Shown piece after piece: positions 53,579 to 62,938 of a DNA stretch of 64,000 nucleotides (position 1 is the stretch's first letter; the number at the start of each line of letters is the position of its first letter). The notes under the pieces were generated by a model that worked only from the letters and a program-made list of their open reading frames with translations, was not told the DNA's origin and did not search any database. A program made the position numbers and the translations under genes. The stretch is from Comamonadaceae bacterium (GTDB lineage Bacteria > Pseudomonadota > Gammaproteobacteria > Burkholderiales > Burkholderiaceae_C): the NCBI GenBank assembly GCA_947475685.1, contig CANJNC010000005.1, forward strand, positions 1-64,000. The letters run 5' to 3'.

Positions 53579-55818
53579 TGAATCCTTTGAACGAGCTCTC
53601 AAGGCGCAGTCTCTTAAAATCATTGGGTTATTTCTCTTTGTCCTTTGGTATTCCTTTGCAAAGTGAAATCTCTTTGGCCGATGCGCCCAACAGCAAGCCC
53701 CCTTTGCCTGGTGACCTTAACACCAACCGCAAGCTCAGTGCGTGGCTTAGGATCAATGCCGATCAAACCGTCACTCTTTTGATTGGCAAGGTTGAATTGG
53801 GGCAAGGCGTATTGACTGCGGTCATTCAAGTCTGCGCTGAGGAGTTAGATGTTGATCTCAAGCGCATCAAAATCATCTCTGGCGATACGGCTTTGGTACC
53901 CAATGAGGGCGTCACCGCTGGCTCTTTCTCGATGCCTTATTGTGCAACTGCTGTGCAGTACGCGAGTGCAGAGCTCAGAGCTATATTGTTGGGTTTGGCC
54001 AGTGAAAAATTAAAAGTACCGTTTGAAAGTTTAAGTGTTCAAGACGGAGTGATCAAAAGTGCTACCGGATTGAGTGTGAACTACTGGGATTTGGTATTGG
54101 GTTCAGCATTGGACAAAGAGGCCACTGGTTTGGTCAAGCCCAAAGATCCGAGCCAATACAAATACATCGGTAAAAATATCATTCGAGTTGATTTCCCTAA
54201 AAAAATGATGGGGCAAGCCATTTTTCTCCAAGAACTCAGACCCAAAGGGATGGTCTACGCTCACATTGTGCGTCCGCCATCCTATTTAAGTGAGTTGCTG
54301 AGCGTTAATGAAAACGCTGTGCAATCCATGCCTGGTGTTTTGAAAATCGTCAGAAATGGCAGTTTCCTTGGAGTGATTGCGAAGAGGGAGCAGCAGGCTT
54401 TGGCCGCTGCCAATGAGTTGGGTAAGTCTGCAAAGTGGTCTGAGCATACACAATTGCCAACTCATGAAGGCATTTTCGATTGGTTGTTAAAAACCAAGCC
54501 CAATAAAATCATCGCCACCAAGAAGCAAGCAAGAGCAACCTCAGAAGTGCCCACCAAAACGATCGAGGCCACCTACTTCAGACCCTTTCACATGCATGCC
54601 TCGATTGGCACTTCCTGTGCCATTGCAACTTTGGATGCACAGGGCCAATTGCTTATTCAAACCCATAGTCAATCTGTGTTTGAAACTGGATTGGCCATTG
54701 CCAAGATGCTTGGCATGGATCCTTCCAAGGTCAGGTGTCAGCACGAGCAAGGGGCAGGTTGTTATGGGCATAATATGGCCGATGATGCTGCAGCCGATGC
54801 GGCACTTTTGGCCTGCGCTTATCCCGGTGTGCCCGTTCGTTTGCAGTACACAAGGCAACAAGAACATCAATGGGAGCCGTATGGGTCTGCGATGGTGATT
54901 AAAACCAAAGCCGCTTTGGATGATCAAGGGCAGGTATTGGATTGGGATCTTCAATTGTGGTCCAATCCCCATACGACCCGACCCAGTGGACAGGCGGGCA
55001 ATTTACTTTCTGCTCGCTATCTTCAAAAGCCGTTTGAATTGCCTTTGCCCATCAACGGTGGGCCGCCTAACTTTGCGGCTGATCGAAATGCGATTGCCTT
55101 GTATGACTTTCCTGGCCATCAAGTCTTGACCCACTTCATCACGGACATGCCTGTTCGTGTCTCCTCGACCAGGGGCCTAGGTGCTTATGCCAATGTCTTT
55201 GCCATTGAGTCCTTCATGGATGAATTGGCGCATGCATTTAAAGTAGACCCTGTTGAGTATCGCTTGCGGTTTTTAAAGGACGCCCGAGCTCGGGACGTTA
55301 TACAAAAGGCCGCTGCGATGCTTGGGTGGGGTAAGTTTGTGAAAACGCCCGGAAAAGGGCGGGGCATTGGTTTTGCAAAATATAAAAACATTGCCACGTA
55401 TTGTGCTGTCGCTTTGGAAGTAGAGGTCAATGAAAAAACCGGCCGCATTCGAGTGACCAAAGCAGTGTCCAGTGCCGATGCAGGGCAAATTGTCAATCCC
55501 GATGGAGTTAAAAATCAAATTGAAGGTGGGCTGATTCAGTCTCTGAGTTGGACGCTCAAAGAAGAGGTCAAGTTTGATCAAACGAACATCTTGGCTGAAG
55601 ATTGGACGAGCTACCCGATTTTGACTTTTTCGGAAATACCCAACGTTCAAGTTGAGTTGATTGACCGCCCTGGCATGCCATTCTTGGGTTGCGGTGAAGC
55701 GTCTCAAGGACCCACGGGTGCCGCACTTGCCAACGCCGTTTTTGATGCAACAGGGATTCGCTTTAGACGCCTGCCCTTGACGCCTGATCGAGTCAAACAA
55801 GGCCTTCAAAAGCTTTGA
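53575..55818 (+). CDS. IorB-type molybdopterin subunit, Tat-exported
   Basis: 747 residues. It has a twin-arginine signal near the N-terminus (SRRSLLKSLGYFSLSFG), so the folded two-subunit enzyme is probably carried to the periplasm together. The family includes isoquinoline 1-oxidoreductase and membrane-linked aldehyde oxidases, usually with a cytochrome c partner; none is adjacent here. The active-site glutamate is E708 in LGCGEASQGP, and VSSTRGLGAYANVFAIES is the loop region. There is no FAD subunit, as is normal for this type. The substrate is unknown. Confidence 0.9.
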   Translation: MMNPLNELSRRSLLKSLGYFSLSFGIPLQSEISLADAPNSKPPLPGDLNTNRKLSAWLRINADQTVTLLIGKVELGQGVLTAVIQVCAEELDVDLKRIKIISGDTALVPNEGVTAGSFSMPYCATAVQYASAELRAILLGLASEKLKVPFESLSVQDGVIKSATGLSVNYWDLVLGSALDKEATGLVKPKDPSQYKYIGKNIIRVDFPKKMMGQAIFLQELRPKGMVYAHIVRPPSYLSELLSVNENAVQSMPGVLKIVRNGSFLGVIAKREQQALAAANELGKSAKWSEHTQLPTHEGIFDWLLKTKPNKIIATKKQARATSEVPTKTIEATYFRPFHMHASIGTSCAIATLDAQGQLLIQTHSQSVFETGLAIAKMLGMDPSKVRCQHEQGAGCYGHNMADDAAADAALLACAYPGVPVRLQYTRQQEHQWEPYGSAMVIKTKAALDDQGQVLDWDLQLWSNPHTTRPSGQAGNLLSARYLQKPFELPLPINGGPPNFAADRNAIALYDFPGHQVLTHFITDMPVRVSSTRGLGAYANVFAIESFMDELAHAFKVDPVEYRLRFLKDARARDVIQKAAAMLGWGKFVKTPGKGRGIGFAKYKNIATYCAVALEVEVNEKTGRIRVTKAVSSADAGQIVNPDGVKNQIEGGLIQSLSWTLKEEVKFDQTNILAEDWTSYPILTFSEIPNVQVELIDRPGMPFLGCGEASQGPTGAALANAVFDATGIRFRRLPLTPDRVKQGLQKL

Positions 55819-55835
55819 GGCTCAGTGAGAAAGGA

Positions 55836-55866
55836 AAAAAAGGGAGCCTAGGCTCCTCTTTTTTTT
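55836..55866. terminator. Bidirectional Rho-independent terminator
   Basis: A perfect inverted repeat GGAGCCTAGGCTCC with an A tract before it and a T tract after it. It lies between the convergent IorB gene and the small zinc-ribbon gene, so it can end both transcripts. Confidence 0.8.
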
Positions 55867-55902
55867 AGGGTTCCGCCATTGCTTTTAGATGGCAGTGCAA
55901 AG

Positions 55903-56160
55903 TCAAGAGCCGGTACTGGGCACTTGGGTTTTGGGGTCCGCCTTCACGACTTCCTTGGGTGGAGAGCAGTCAAAGCAAACAAAAGTGGTGCTCCCAAGAA
56001 GACGTTTAAAAGAGCCGTGACTTCTGGATTTATGGATGCCACATTTGATACAGCTCATGGTATCTCCCGTACGCCCTTCGGTGCCAAAGGGAGAACCACC
56101 TGTTTTGGACTTGTATCGAAGTCCATCGTTTGAAATTTTAGTTTTATCGTCGCGTGGCAT
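55903..56160 (-). CDS. Small zinc-ribbon-like protein
   Basis: 85 residues from ATG 56160; the frame is open further upstream but that part is rich in unlikely residues. Two cysteine pairs, C37/C40 (SCIKCG) and C62/C65 (VCFDC), make a probable zinc site around a basic middle (HKSRSHGSFKRLLG). Such a protein may bind nucleic acid. I do not recognise a named family. It ends at a shared terminator. Confidence 0.6.
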   Translation of the reverse strand: MPRDDKTKISNDGLRYKSKTGGSPFGTEGRTGDTMSCIKCGIHKSRSHGSFKRLLGSTTFVCFDCSPPKEVVKADPKTQVPSTGS

Positions 56161-56431
56161 AGTCTCTTTTTTTGATTTCAATATAAAACTCAAGATGAGG
56201 TGAATATTATAAATTTCAACACAACCCTCCAATTATCCTAGGTTTTAGCGGTAAATCGCCTAATTTACCCCCTCCAAGAGCTTATTTAGATGATAAATAA
56301 GCTGTTTTAAAGCAAAAAACAGGATCTGCGGGGCCGTAATGGAAGGAAATCTCAATACATTCATTCTCAAACTTGAAAGATTTGAGTGGCCTTAAGCGCA
56401 ATGAATCTCAAGCGTGTCAGGTGCAGGGTTT

Positions 56432-57055
56432 TTAGGCCTTGGGCCTAAACATTTGAAAGAGCTGATCGCCGCCAATGGTGAAATAGTCCCCTGGGCCGCC
56501 TCCCCTGACAATATGCTGGGCGTTGGAGGTGCTGTAGACCCCATCTTTGAGCAAGCGTTTGTCAATATGCACAGCAATGACCTCACCAAAAACCATCCAA
56601 GTTTGAATTTTTTCACCAGAGCTTTTCAAGAGTTGATGGATTTGGGTGCATTTGCACTCAAAGGTCACCGGGCTTTCTTTGACTCGAGGTACGTCAATCA
56701 AGGTCGATGCAAGTGCGGTGAGTCCGGCCAGTTCAAACTCATTGACCTCAGGGGGCACGGGAGCACAGGTTTGATTCATTTGTTCGGCCAAAGGACGAGT
56801 GACCAAATTCCAAACAAAAGCTCTCGTCTCTTCAATGTTTCGCAATGTGTCTTTGTAGCCGTTGCTAGAAAAACCAATGATGGGTGGAATGTAATTAAAG
56901 CCATTGAAAAAGCTATAGGGAGCCAAGTTGACTTGGCCCGTGGCGCCTTTGGAAGATATCCATCCGATTGGCCGAGGACCCACGATGGCATTAAAGGGAT
57001 CATGAGGTAAGCCGTGTCCATTTTTCGGCTCGTAGGAATGAATTGCGTCAGTCAT
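56432..57055 (-). CDS. Flavin reductase family protein (FMN-binding split barrel)
   Basis: 207 residues. The pattern is NAIVGPRPIGWISSKGATGQVNLAPYSFFNGF, followed by GFSSNGYKDTLRNIEETRAFVWNLVT. Members reduce or bind FMN and often supply reduced flavin to a monooxygenase. No monooxygenase gene is adjacent, and some members act alone. It is a single gene with its own upstream region. Confidence 0.87.
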   Translation of the reverse strand: MTDAIHSYEPKNGHGLPHDPFNAIVGPRPIGWISSKGATGQVNLAPYSFFNGFNYIPPIIGFSSNGYKDTLRNIEETRAFVWNLVTRPLAEQMNQTCAPVPPEVNEFELAGLTALASTLIDVPRVKESPVTFECKCTQIHQLLKSSGEKIQTWMVFGEVIAVHIDKRLLKDGVYSTSNAQHIVRGGGPGDYFTIGGDQLFQMFRPKA

Positions 57056-57287
57056 ATTGGTGCAGGGGTTAGAAAATGTTTGTATCTGGAGCGCGAGGTG
57101 TTGCTGTTCACTCTATTGTAAAGCGATCGGTGAGGCAGATCTTGAGCAGCATTGGAATCTGTTGATTTCTAAATTGCAAGTTGATTGGGTCATGTGGATT
57201 CGCTTGTAGAATGGAGAGCTCAAATCAATGCCTATGAGGCCATTCATCTGTGGCTTTCAATGTGCACGTGAAGCATTTTTTTAGTTT

Positions 57288-58298
57288 ATGTTCAACCGTC
57301 GAAAATTCAATCAGTTCTTGGGCTTGGGCCCAACGCTTGGCGCGTGTGCTTTCGCCTCCACCCGTTTCGCGGCTTCATCGGCCGCGACAGTGGCAGACGG
57401 CTGGCCCAGCAAGGCCCTGCGGTTGATCGTGCCTTTTGCGCCTGGAGGCGGCAACGACACAGTAGCAAGAGCAGTGAGTGAGAAGTTATCTCTGGTCTTG
57501 GGACAAAGAGTCGTCGTGGACAACAGAGGAGGCGCTGGAGGTGCCTTGGGTGCGGAGTTGGCGGCCAAAGCAGAACCTGACGGGTACACCCTCTTTTTAG
57601 GAGGCGTTGGTAGCCTGGCCATCAATCCTGCAACGCGTGAGAAGTCCAGTTACGATCCGATCAAAGATTTTGCACCCATTTCTTTGTTGGCTTTGGCGCC
57701 CTTGGTGGTTGCGGTTCATCCAAGCTTGGGTGTATCGACCCTTCAAGAATTGGTCACCAAGGCCAAAGAGAAGTCGATGAACTTGGCTTACGCGTCCAAT
57801 GGCGTTGGCAGTTCATCGCATTTGGCAACTGAATTATTTTGCTCCATGGCCAGCTTACAAATGACCCACATCCCCTACAAAGGACTGGCCCCTGCTTTGG
57901 CGGATTTGCTCTCAGGTCAAGTCAAATTGATGTTCTCAAGCAGTGTGGCCATCTTGCCGCATGTGGCCACTGGGCGCTTGAAGGTGCTGGGCAGCACTGG
58001 CATGAAAAGAAGCAGTGCATTTCCTGACTTGGTCACCATCGCAGAGTCTGGCTGGCCAGGGTACCGTGCAAGTTCATGGTATGGAATTTTGGCGCCAGCT
58101 GGCACGCCACAACGCATCGTTGATAAAATCAACCAAGGCATTGACTCTTTTTTAATGAAAGAGGAGTTCAAAATGGCATTGAGCGCTGAGGGTGCAGAAT
58201 CAGCGGGTGGCAAGCCAGAGTATTTTGCCAACTTCATGCGTGAAGAGCTCGAGCGCATGAAAATTCTTGTTAAAAAAATCAATTTACGTTTGGACTGA
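57288..58298 (+). CDS. TctC/Bug receptor 11
   Basis: 336 residues. A twin-arginine-like start, NRRKFNQFLGLGP, suggests Tat export rather than Sec. The ligand loop is LIVPFAPGGGNDTVAR. It is followed by the second MmgE/PrpD gene, repeating the receptor-enzyme pairing of 33.8-36.2 kb. Confidence 0.93.
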   Translation: MFNRRKFNQFLGLGPTLGACAFASTRFAASSAATVADGWPSKALRLIVPFAPGGGNDTVARAVSEKLSLVLGQRVVVDNRGGAGGALGAELAAKAEPDGYTLFLGGVGSLAINPATREKSSYDPIKDFAPISLLALAPLVVAVHPSLGVSTLQELVTKAKEKSMNLAYASNGVGSSSHLATELFCSMASLQMTHIPYKGLAPALADLLSGQVKLMFSSSVAILPHVATGRLKVLGSTGMKRSSAFPDLVTIAESGWPGYRASSWYGILAPAGTPQRIVDKINQGIDSFLMKEEFKMALSAEGAESAGGKPEYFANFMREELERMKILVKKINLRLD

Positions 58299-58341
58299 CT
58301 TTTGCAGTTTATTTTTCCCCTCTCCTTTAACTTTACCTTTT

Positions 58342-59739
58342 ATGTCTGACTCTGTTCGCGATAATCCCTACACCAGAGGGCTTGCTCAATTTGTCTCTAC
58401 TCTTCAATTTGAAGACATCCCTCAAAGCGTCATTGCTCGCATCAAGTTGTTGATGTTGGATTCTTTGGGATGTGCTTTGTATGGTGCGCATTTGCCTTGG
58501 AGTCAAATTTTGTTGGAGACGCTAAAGTCTGTGGACTCAAGTCAGGGTGCGCAAGTTTGGGGAACCAGAGAAAAGCTTTCCTTGCCACATGCTGCACTGA
58601 TCAATGGCACCTTGGTTCAGGGCTTTGAGCTCGATGACGTTCACCGTCAAGGGGTTTTGCATGTTGGCGCGGTGGTCTTGCCTGCTTTGTTGGGCATAGC
58701 TGAGAACAGGCGCCAATTGAGTGGCATTGACTTTTTGACCAGCGCAGTTGCTGGCTATGAAGTGGGTCCACGCGTTGGGGTTTGTATGGGTGCAGAGCAC
58801 ATTGCGCAGGGCTGGCACTCTGGAGCCACACTGGGCGTCTTCTCAGCTGCGGCTGGTGCGGCAAGAGGTTTGAGGCTGGACCCCCAGCGAACAGTCCACG
58901 CCTTGGGCGTTGCTGGGACACAGGCCGCTGGCCTCATGGCGGCTCAATATGGCTCCATGGTCAAGCGCATGCATGCTGGAAGATCTTCACAAAGTGGTTT
59001 GTATGGTGCGCTCTTGGCGGAGAGAGGTTTTACGGGTATTGAGGCGGTCCTTGAGAGTGAGTACGGCGGCTTTTGCACCACCTTTTCTAGATCCACGGAT
59101 CGCTTTAGTCTCTCAGAGCTCACAGCGGGGCTGGGTGAGGTTTGGCAAACCATGGGCGTGGCCTTGAAATTTTATTCTTGTGTTGGTAGCAACCACACAA
59201 CCCTGGATGGCATTCGCAACCTTCAAGCCAAAAGACCCTTTGGCCCCAACGACATCGATCACATCATGATCAGTGGATCACAAGTGACCATGGACCATGT
59301 GGGTTGGCCATACAAGCCAGAGGGGTTGACATCGGCGCAGTTGAATTTGCCCTATTGTGTTGCAACGCTTTTACTTGATGGGGAGTGTTTTGTAGACCAA
59401 TTCACGCAAGAGTTGGTGGCCGACCCTCAGCGCATGGCTTTGGCAGAAAAAGTGAACGTCAAACACGATGAGCACATCACTTCATTGGGCTCAAAGTTCA
59501 GGCACATGGTACATGTAGAGGTGTTCATGAAGGACGGTACCGTGTTGAAAGATACCGTTGAGTACCCAAGGGGAAGTGAGCATAATTTTGCATCAGAAGC
59601 AGATGTGATCAAGAAGTTTGAGCACTTGGCCTCCCAAGCGCTTAAACGCCCACAAGTCGAACAATTGAGAGATGCGATGCTTAATTTAGAAAAACTAAGC
59701 GACGCTGGACAAATTGTGGACTTGATGAAAGTGGCTTGA
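58342..59739 (+). CDS. MmgE/PrpD family protein 2
   Basis: About 465 residues from ATG 58342; the earlier ATG at 58267 overlaps the receptor gene and adds an unlikely stretch. Blocks: LINGTLVQGFELDDVHRQGVLHVGAVVLPALLG, HSGATLGVFSAAAGAARGL, RMHAGRSSQSGLYGALLAERGFTG. The family catalyses dehydration, isomerisation or decarboxylation of carboxylates. It differs clearly from the first copy (GFELDDVH against LFDDNQAQ), so the substrate may differ. Confidence 0.88.
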   Translation: MSDSVRDNPYTRGLAQFVSTLQFEDIPQSVIARIKLLMLDSLGCALYGAHLPWSQILLETLKSVDSSQGAQVWGTREKLSLPHAALINGTLVQGFELDDVHRQGVLHVGAVVLPALLGIAENRRQLSGIDFLTSAVAGYEVGPRVGVCMGAEHIAQGWHSGATLGVFSAAAGAARGLRLDPQRTVHALGVAGTQAAGLMAAQYGSMVKRMHAGRSSQSGLYGALLAERGFTGIEAVLESEYGGFCTTFSRSTDRFSLSELTAGLGEVWQTMGVALKFYSCVGSNHTTLDGIRNLQAKRPFGPNDIDHIMISGSQVTMDHVGWPYKPEGLTSAQLNLPYCVATLLLDGECFVDQFTQELVADPQRMALAEKVNVKHDEHITSLGSKFRHMVHVEVFMKDGTVLKDTVEYPRGSEHNFASEADVIKKFEHLASQALKRPQVEQLRDAMLNLEKLSDAGQIVDLMKVA

Positions 59740-59812
59740 CCCTGGCATTGAAATGAAGCGTTGGCCCTAGGTCTTTTTTTGTCAGCACTTAAGCGAGAAT
59801 GAGTCTAGGTGA

Positions 59813-60685
59813 CTACTCGCCAGAGTATTTTTTCTCAAGTTGATCAAACATGTCCTTGTCAACCAAGGATTGGCGTTCCTTGAAGGTCGCCACAAGCCCG
59901 CTGCTTTCGTCTAGCCGTCCGGTGGTTTTGAGCTCCCCCAAGGCCAACTGCATGCCTTTGATCGCACCTTGCAAAGCCGCATTTGCGTAAAGCACCATGC
60001 CAAAGCCCAGCGCACTAAATTCCTGGGTTTGCATATTGGGTGTTTTGCCACCGATCACGATGTTGATAACTTGAGGGCTTAAAAGTCTTTGCGGGATGGC
60101 TTTGATTTCTTCAATCGACTCTGGCGCTTCTACAAACAACACATCCGCTCCCGCCTCTTGGTAAGCCAAGGCGCGTTCAATGGCACTCTCAAACCCCTCT
60201 ACCGCTCGTGCATCCGTTCTTGCGATGATCAAAAAGTCTTGGTGTCTTCTCGCGTCAACAGCGGCTTTGATTTTGCCCACCATTTCCGATTTGGAAATGA
60301 CGCCTTTGTTGTTGAAGTGGCCACATTTTTTGGGGTTGATTTGGTCTTCGAGTTGGATCGCGTGTGCACCTGCAGCTTCCAACACCTTCACCGTATGAAT
60401 GGTATTTAATGCGTTGCCAAATCCCGTGTCTGCATCAACAATCAATGGCAGGGGCACCGCTTGCGAGATGGCTTGTGTGTGGGACACCAAGTCGTTGAGA
60501 TTGATAAATCCCAAATCAGGCATTGCATAAAAAGTGTTGGTAAGACCCGCGCCGCTCAGGTACATGGCCTCGAAACCCAGTGAGTGAATGACTCGAGCGG
60601 CCAAAGCATTGGCAACACCTGGCACAAGAAGCCCATTTTTTTGCAGCAGTCTGGCTTTGAGAGTGCTTCCTAGATAGTGGCTCAT
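59813..60685 (-). CDS. Isocitrate lyase/PEP mutase family protein
   Basis: 290 residues. Metal site DADTGFG at 84-90 and the lyase motif KKCGH at 119-123 with its catalytic cysteine. Retaining that cysteine favours a carbon-carbon lyase, such as a methylisocitrate-lyase-like or dimethylmalate-lyase-like enzyme, over a decarboxylase. There is no signal peptide. The start overlaps the stop of the upstream Bug receptor gene by four bases, so receptor and enzyme are translated together. Confidence 0.87.
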   Translation of the reverse strand: MSHYLGSTLKARLLQKNGLLVPGVANALAARVIHSLGFEAMYLSGAGLTNTFYAMPDLGFINLNDLVSHTQAISQAVPLPLIVDADTGFGNALNTIHTVKVLEAAGAHAIQLEDQINPKKCGHFNNKGVISKSEMVGKIKAAVDARRHQDFLIIARTDARAVEGFESAIERALAYQEAGADVLFVEAPESIEEIKAIPQRLLSPQVINIVIGGKTPNMQTQEFSALGFGMVLYANAALQGAIKGMQLALGELKTTGRLDESSGLVATFKERQSLVDKDMFDQLEKKYSGE

Positions 60686-61653
60686 TCTTCTGTCATTCCT
60701 GTGGATTTAACGACGTTTTGCAATCTGGCACGCTCTTGCACAATGAATTGCTCAAAGGAGGCCTTGGTGCCTCCAATGGGCTCAATACCAACCGCCTTTA
60801 AGCGCTCTTGGATGTCTTTGTTTTTCATGCCTGCATCAATGGCCTGAGACATTTGTTGAACAATTTGTTCTGCTGTGCCCTTGGGCGCATGCAGGCCTGC
60901 CCAGTGGGCAATTTGTATGTCTGCAAAGCCTTGCTCAACAGCAGTTGGAATATCTGGATACATGGCCAAACGATGTGTCCAAGTGGTTGACAATGCGCGC
61001 ACTTTGCCACTTTTAATGAACGGCAGAACCACGATGCTTGCCTCTGAGGTGGCATCTACTTGTCCGCTGATGACGGCTGTCAATGACTCCGATCCACTTT
61101 TGTAGGGGATGACGCGCAATTTGGCATCCGCTTTGATGTTGAGGAGTTCTGCAACAAAGTGAGGGGTGCTGCCTGTGCCTGCGGTTGCAAAATTCAGCCC
61201 TCCAGTGGACTTGGACTTACTGATAAAGTCTTTGATATTTTGGTAAGGTGAGTTGGCTGGCACAATGATGACCGAGGGTGCCAAAGCAATCATGGCAACT
61301 GGCACCAAATCACTGTCTTTGTAGGGCATGGTCTTTTTGATCATGCTGTTGGAAATGATGCCTGCTGCACTGATCAAAAATGTGTAGCCGTCTGCAGTGC
61401 TTTTTGCAACGTAGTCGGCACCAATGGTGGCGCCAGCACCTGGTTTATTCTCAATCACAATCGCTTGGTTCAACGCCTTGCCCGCGCCTTCTGCCGCAGC
61501 TCGTGCGATGAGATCGTTGGCACCACCTGGCGCAAAGGGGACAACGAATTTAATGGGCTTTGAGGGCCAAACATCCGCTTTAGAGGCGCCCATGCTTATG
61601 GCCATCAAGAGCGCAAGGGAATAGAAAAAAGCGCGGCGCGTGTGAAATTTCAT
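60682..61653 (-). CDS. TctC/Bug receptor 12
   Basis: 323 residues. The N-terminus FHTRRAFFYSLALLMA resembles a twin-arginine signal, with cleavage near ASKAD. The ligand loop is FVVPFAPGGANDLIAR. Coupled translation with the isocitrate-lyase-family gene points to a hydroxy-di- or tricarboxylate as ligand. Confidence 0.93.
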   Translation of the reverse strand: MKFHTRRAFFYSLALLMAISMGASKADVWPSKPIKFVVPFAPGGANDLIARAAAEGAGKALNQAIVIENKPGAGATIGADYVAKSTADGYTFLISAAGIISNSMIKKTMPYKDSDLVPVAMIALAPSVIIVPANSPYQNIKDFISKSKSTGGLNFATAGTGSTPHFVAELLNIKADAKLRVIPYKSGSESLTAVISGQVDATSEASIVVLPFIKSGKVRALSTTWTHRLAMYPDIPTAVEQGFADIQIAHWAGLHAPKGTAEQIVQQMSQAIDAGMKNKDIQERLKAVGIEPIGGTKASFEQFIVQERARLQNVVKSTGMTEE

Positions 61654-61907
61654 AGGTGTGTCAATTCAGCAGATTGTCAATAGTCAGCGGATTTTAGTCC
61701 TGTTTGCCAAGGGTTGGGGATTTATCCTTTTCGCACCCATTTTCTCCTTTGAAGGGGTTCAAGGTGAGAGTGTTTTGTCTTTGATGGCTCACGAAAAGCT
61801 CACGAAAACCCTAATCAAGCGTGCGCTCAGATCTATTAACCTTTGGGCATCCTGGCCTTCTAAGCCAACTGCATTTTTTTAATTTGAACTTTTTGATAGG
61901 TCTGTGT

Positions 61908-62897
61908 ATGAAAACTTTACAAAAAAGAGTGTTTCTCGCCTCGGCGCTGAGCGCAAGTCTTGGGTTGGGTTTATGGACGGAGAATGGTTTTGCGCAAGAA
62001 AAATACCCGCTTAAAACGGTCACGATCATTGTGCCTCAAGCCGCAGGTGGTGCCAACGACGCCATCGCTCGGGTGGTTGCTCAAAAGTTATCCGAGCTCA
62101 GTGGTCAAACCTTTTTGGTTGACAATCGACCAGGCGCTGGGGGCAATGTTGGGACCGCTCTCAGTGCCAAGGCCAAAGCCGATGGCTATACTTTGCTCGT
62201 CAATGCCGACAGTGCCCAAGTGATCAATCCTGCGTTGTACCAAAAAACGGGTTTTGATCCGATCAAAGACTTCGACCCCGTGGCTCCTTTGGCCAAAGCG
62301 GGCTATGTGTTGGTGGCCAACCCAAGTTTTGCAGCCAACAGTGTGGCGGAGTTGATTGCCCTTGCCAAGGCCAAGCCCGGTGATTACGCAATTGCTTCAG
62401 CGGGCAACGGCACCATGAATCATCTCATCATCGAGATGATTCAAAAGGCGGCCGATATCAAGTTGCAACATATTCCCTACAAAAGCGCAGCTGGGGCGGC
62501 AACGGACGTGGTCGGTGGACAAGTGCCACTCTCGGTGCAAAGCATGCCTTCCTCAATTGCATTCATTCGCAGTGGCAAGCTTAAAGTTCTAGGCGTGGCC
62601 AATGAAAAAAGGTTGGCCTCCTTGGCAGATACCCCCACCATTGGCGAGAGCATCAAAGGCTTTGGCGCAACGCCTTGGTACGGGATGTTTGCTCCTGCAG
62701 GAACGCCTAAGGCCGTCAATGCCTGGCTACAAGTGGAGCTCGCTCGCGTATTGGACGATAACGACACCAAGGAGAAACTTGCAACAGTGGGGTGTGAACC
62801 CTTTAAAGGCAGCTCTGAGGTCTTGGCTCAACTTGTCAGGGATGATTTGGTGCGATGGGCCAAAATCGTCAAAGACTCTGGTGCTAAAGTAGATTGA
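61908..62897 (+). CDS. TctC/Bug receptor 13
   Basis: 329 residues from ATG 61908, where the signal peptide starts (KTLQKRVFLASALSASLGL to GFAQE); an upstream ATG at 61821 is in frame but unlikely. The ligand loop is IIVPQAAGGANDAIAR, with QAAGG in place of FAPGG. No enzyme gene is beside it within the window. Confidence 0.93.
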   Translation: MKTLQKRVFLASALSASLGLGLWTENGFAQEKYPLKTVTIIVPQAAGGANDAIARVVAQKLSELSGQTFLVDNRPGAGGNVGTALSAKAKADGYTLLVNADSAQVINPALYQKTGFDPIKDFDPVAPLAKAGYVLVANPSFAANSVAELIALAKAKPGDYAIASAGNGTMNHLIIEMIQKAADIKLQHIPYKSAAGAATDVVGGQVPLSVQSMPSSIAFIRSGKLKVLGVANEKRLASLADTPTIGESIKGFGATPWYGMFAPAGTPKAVNAWLQVELARVLDDNDTKEKLATVGCEPFKGSSEVLAQLVRDDLVRWAKIVKDSGAKVD

Positions 62898-62934
62898 GCT
62901 CAGTTTAGAAGCATTAAGTTGAGCAACCTTTTTT
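62898..62934 (+). terminator. Probable terminator after receptor 13
   Basis: Arms GCTCAGTTTA and TAAGTTGAGC pair over ten positions, with two G-U pairs in RNA, around a seven-base loop. AACC and six T follow. It starts right after the stop codon and lies between convergent genes. Confidence 0.5.
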
Positions 62935-62938
62935 GGGC

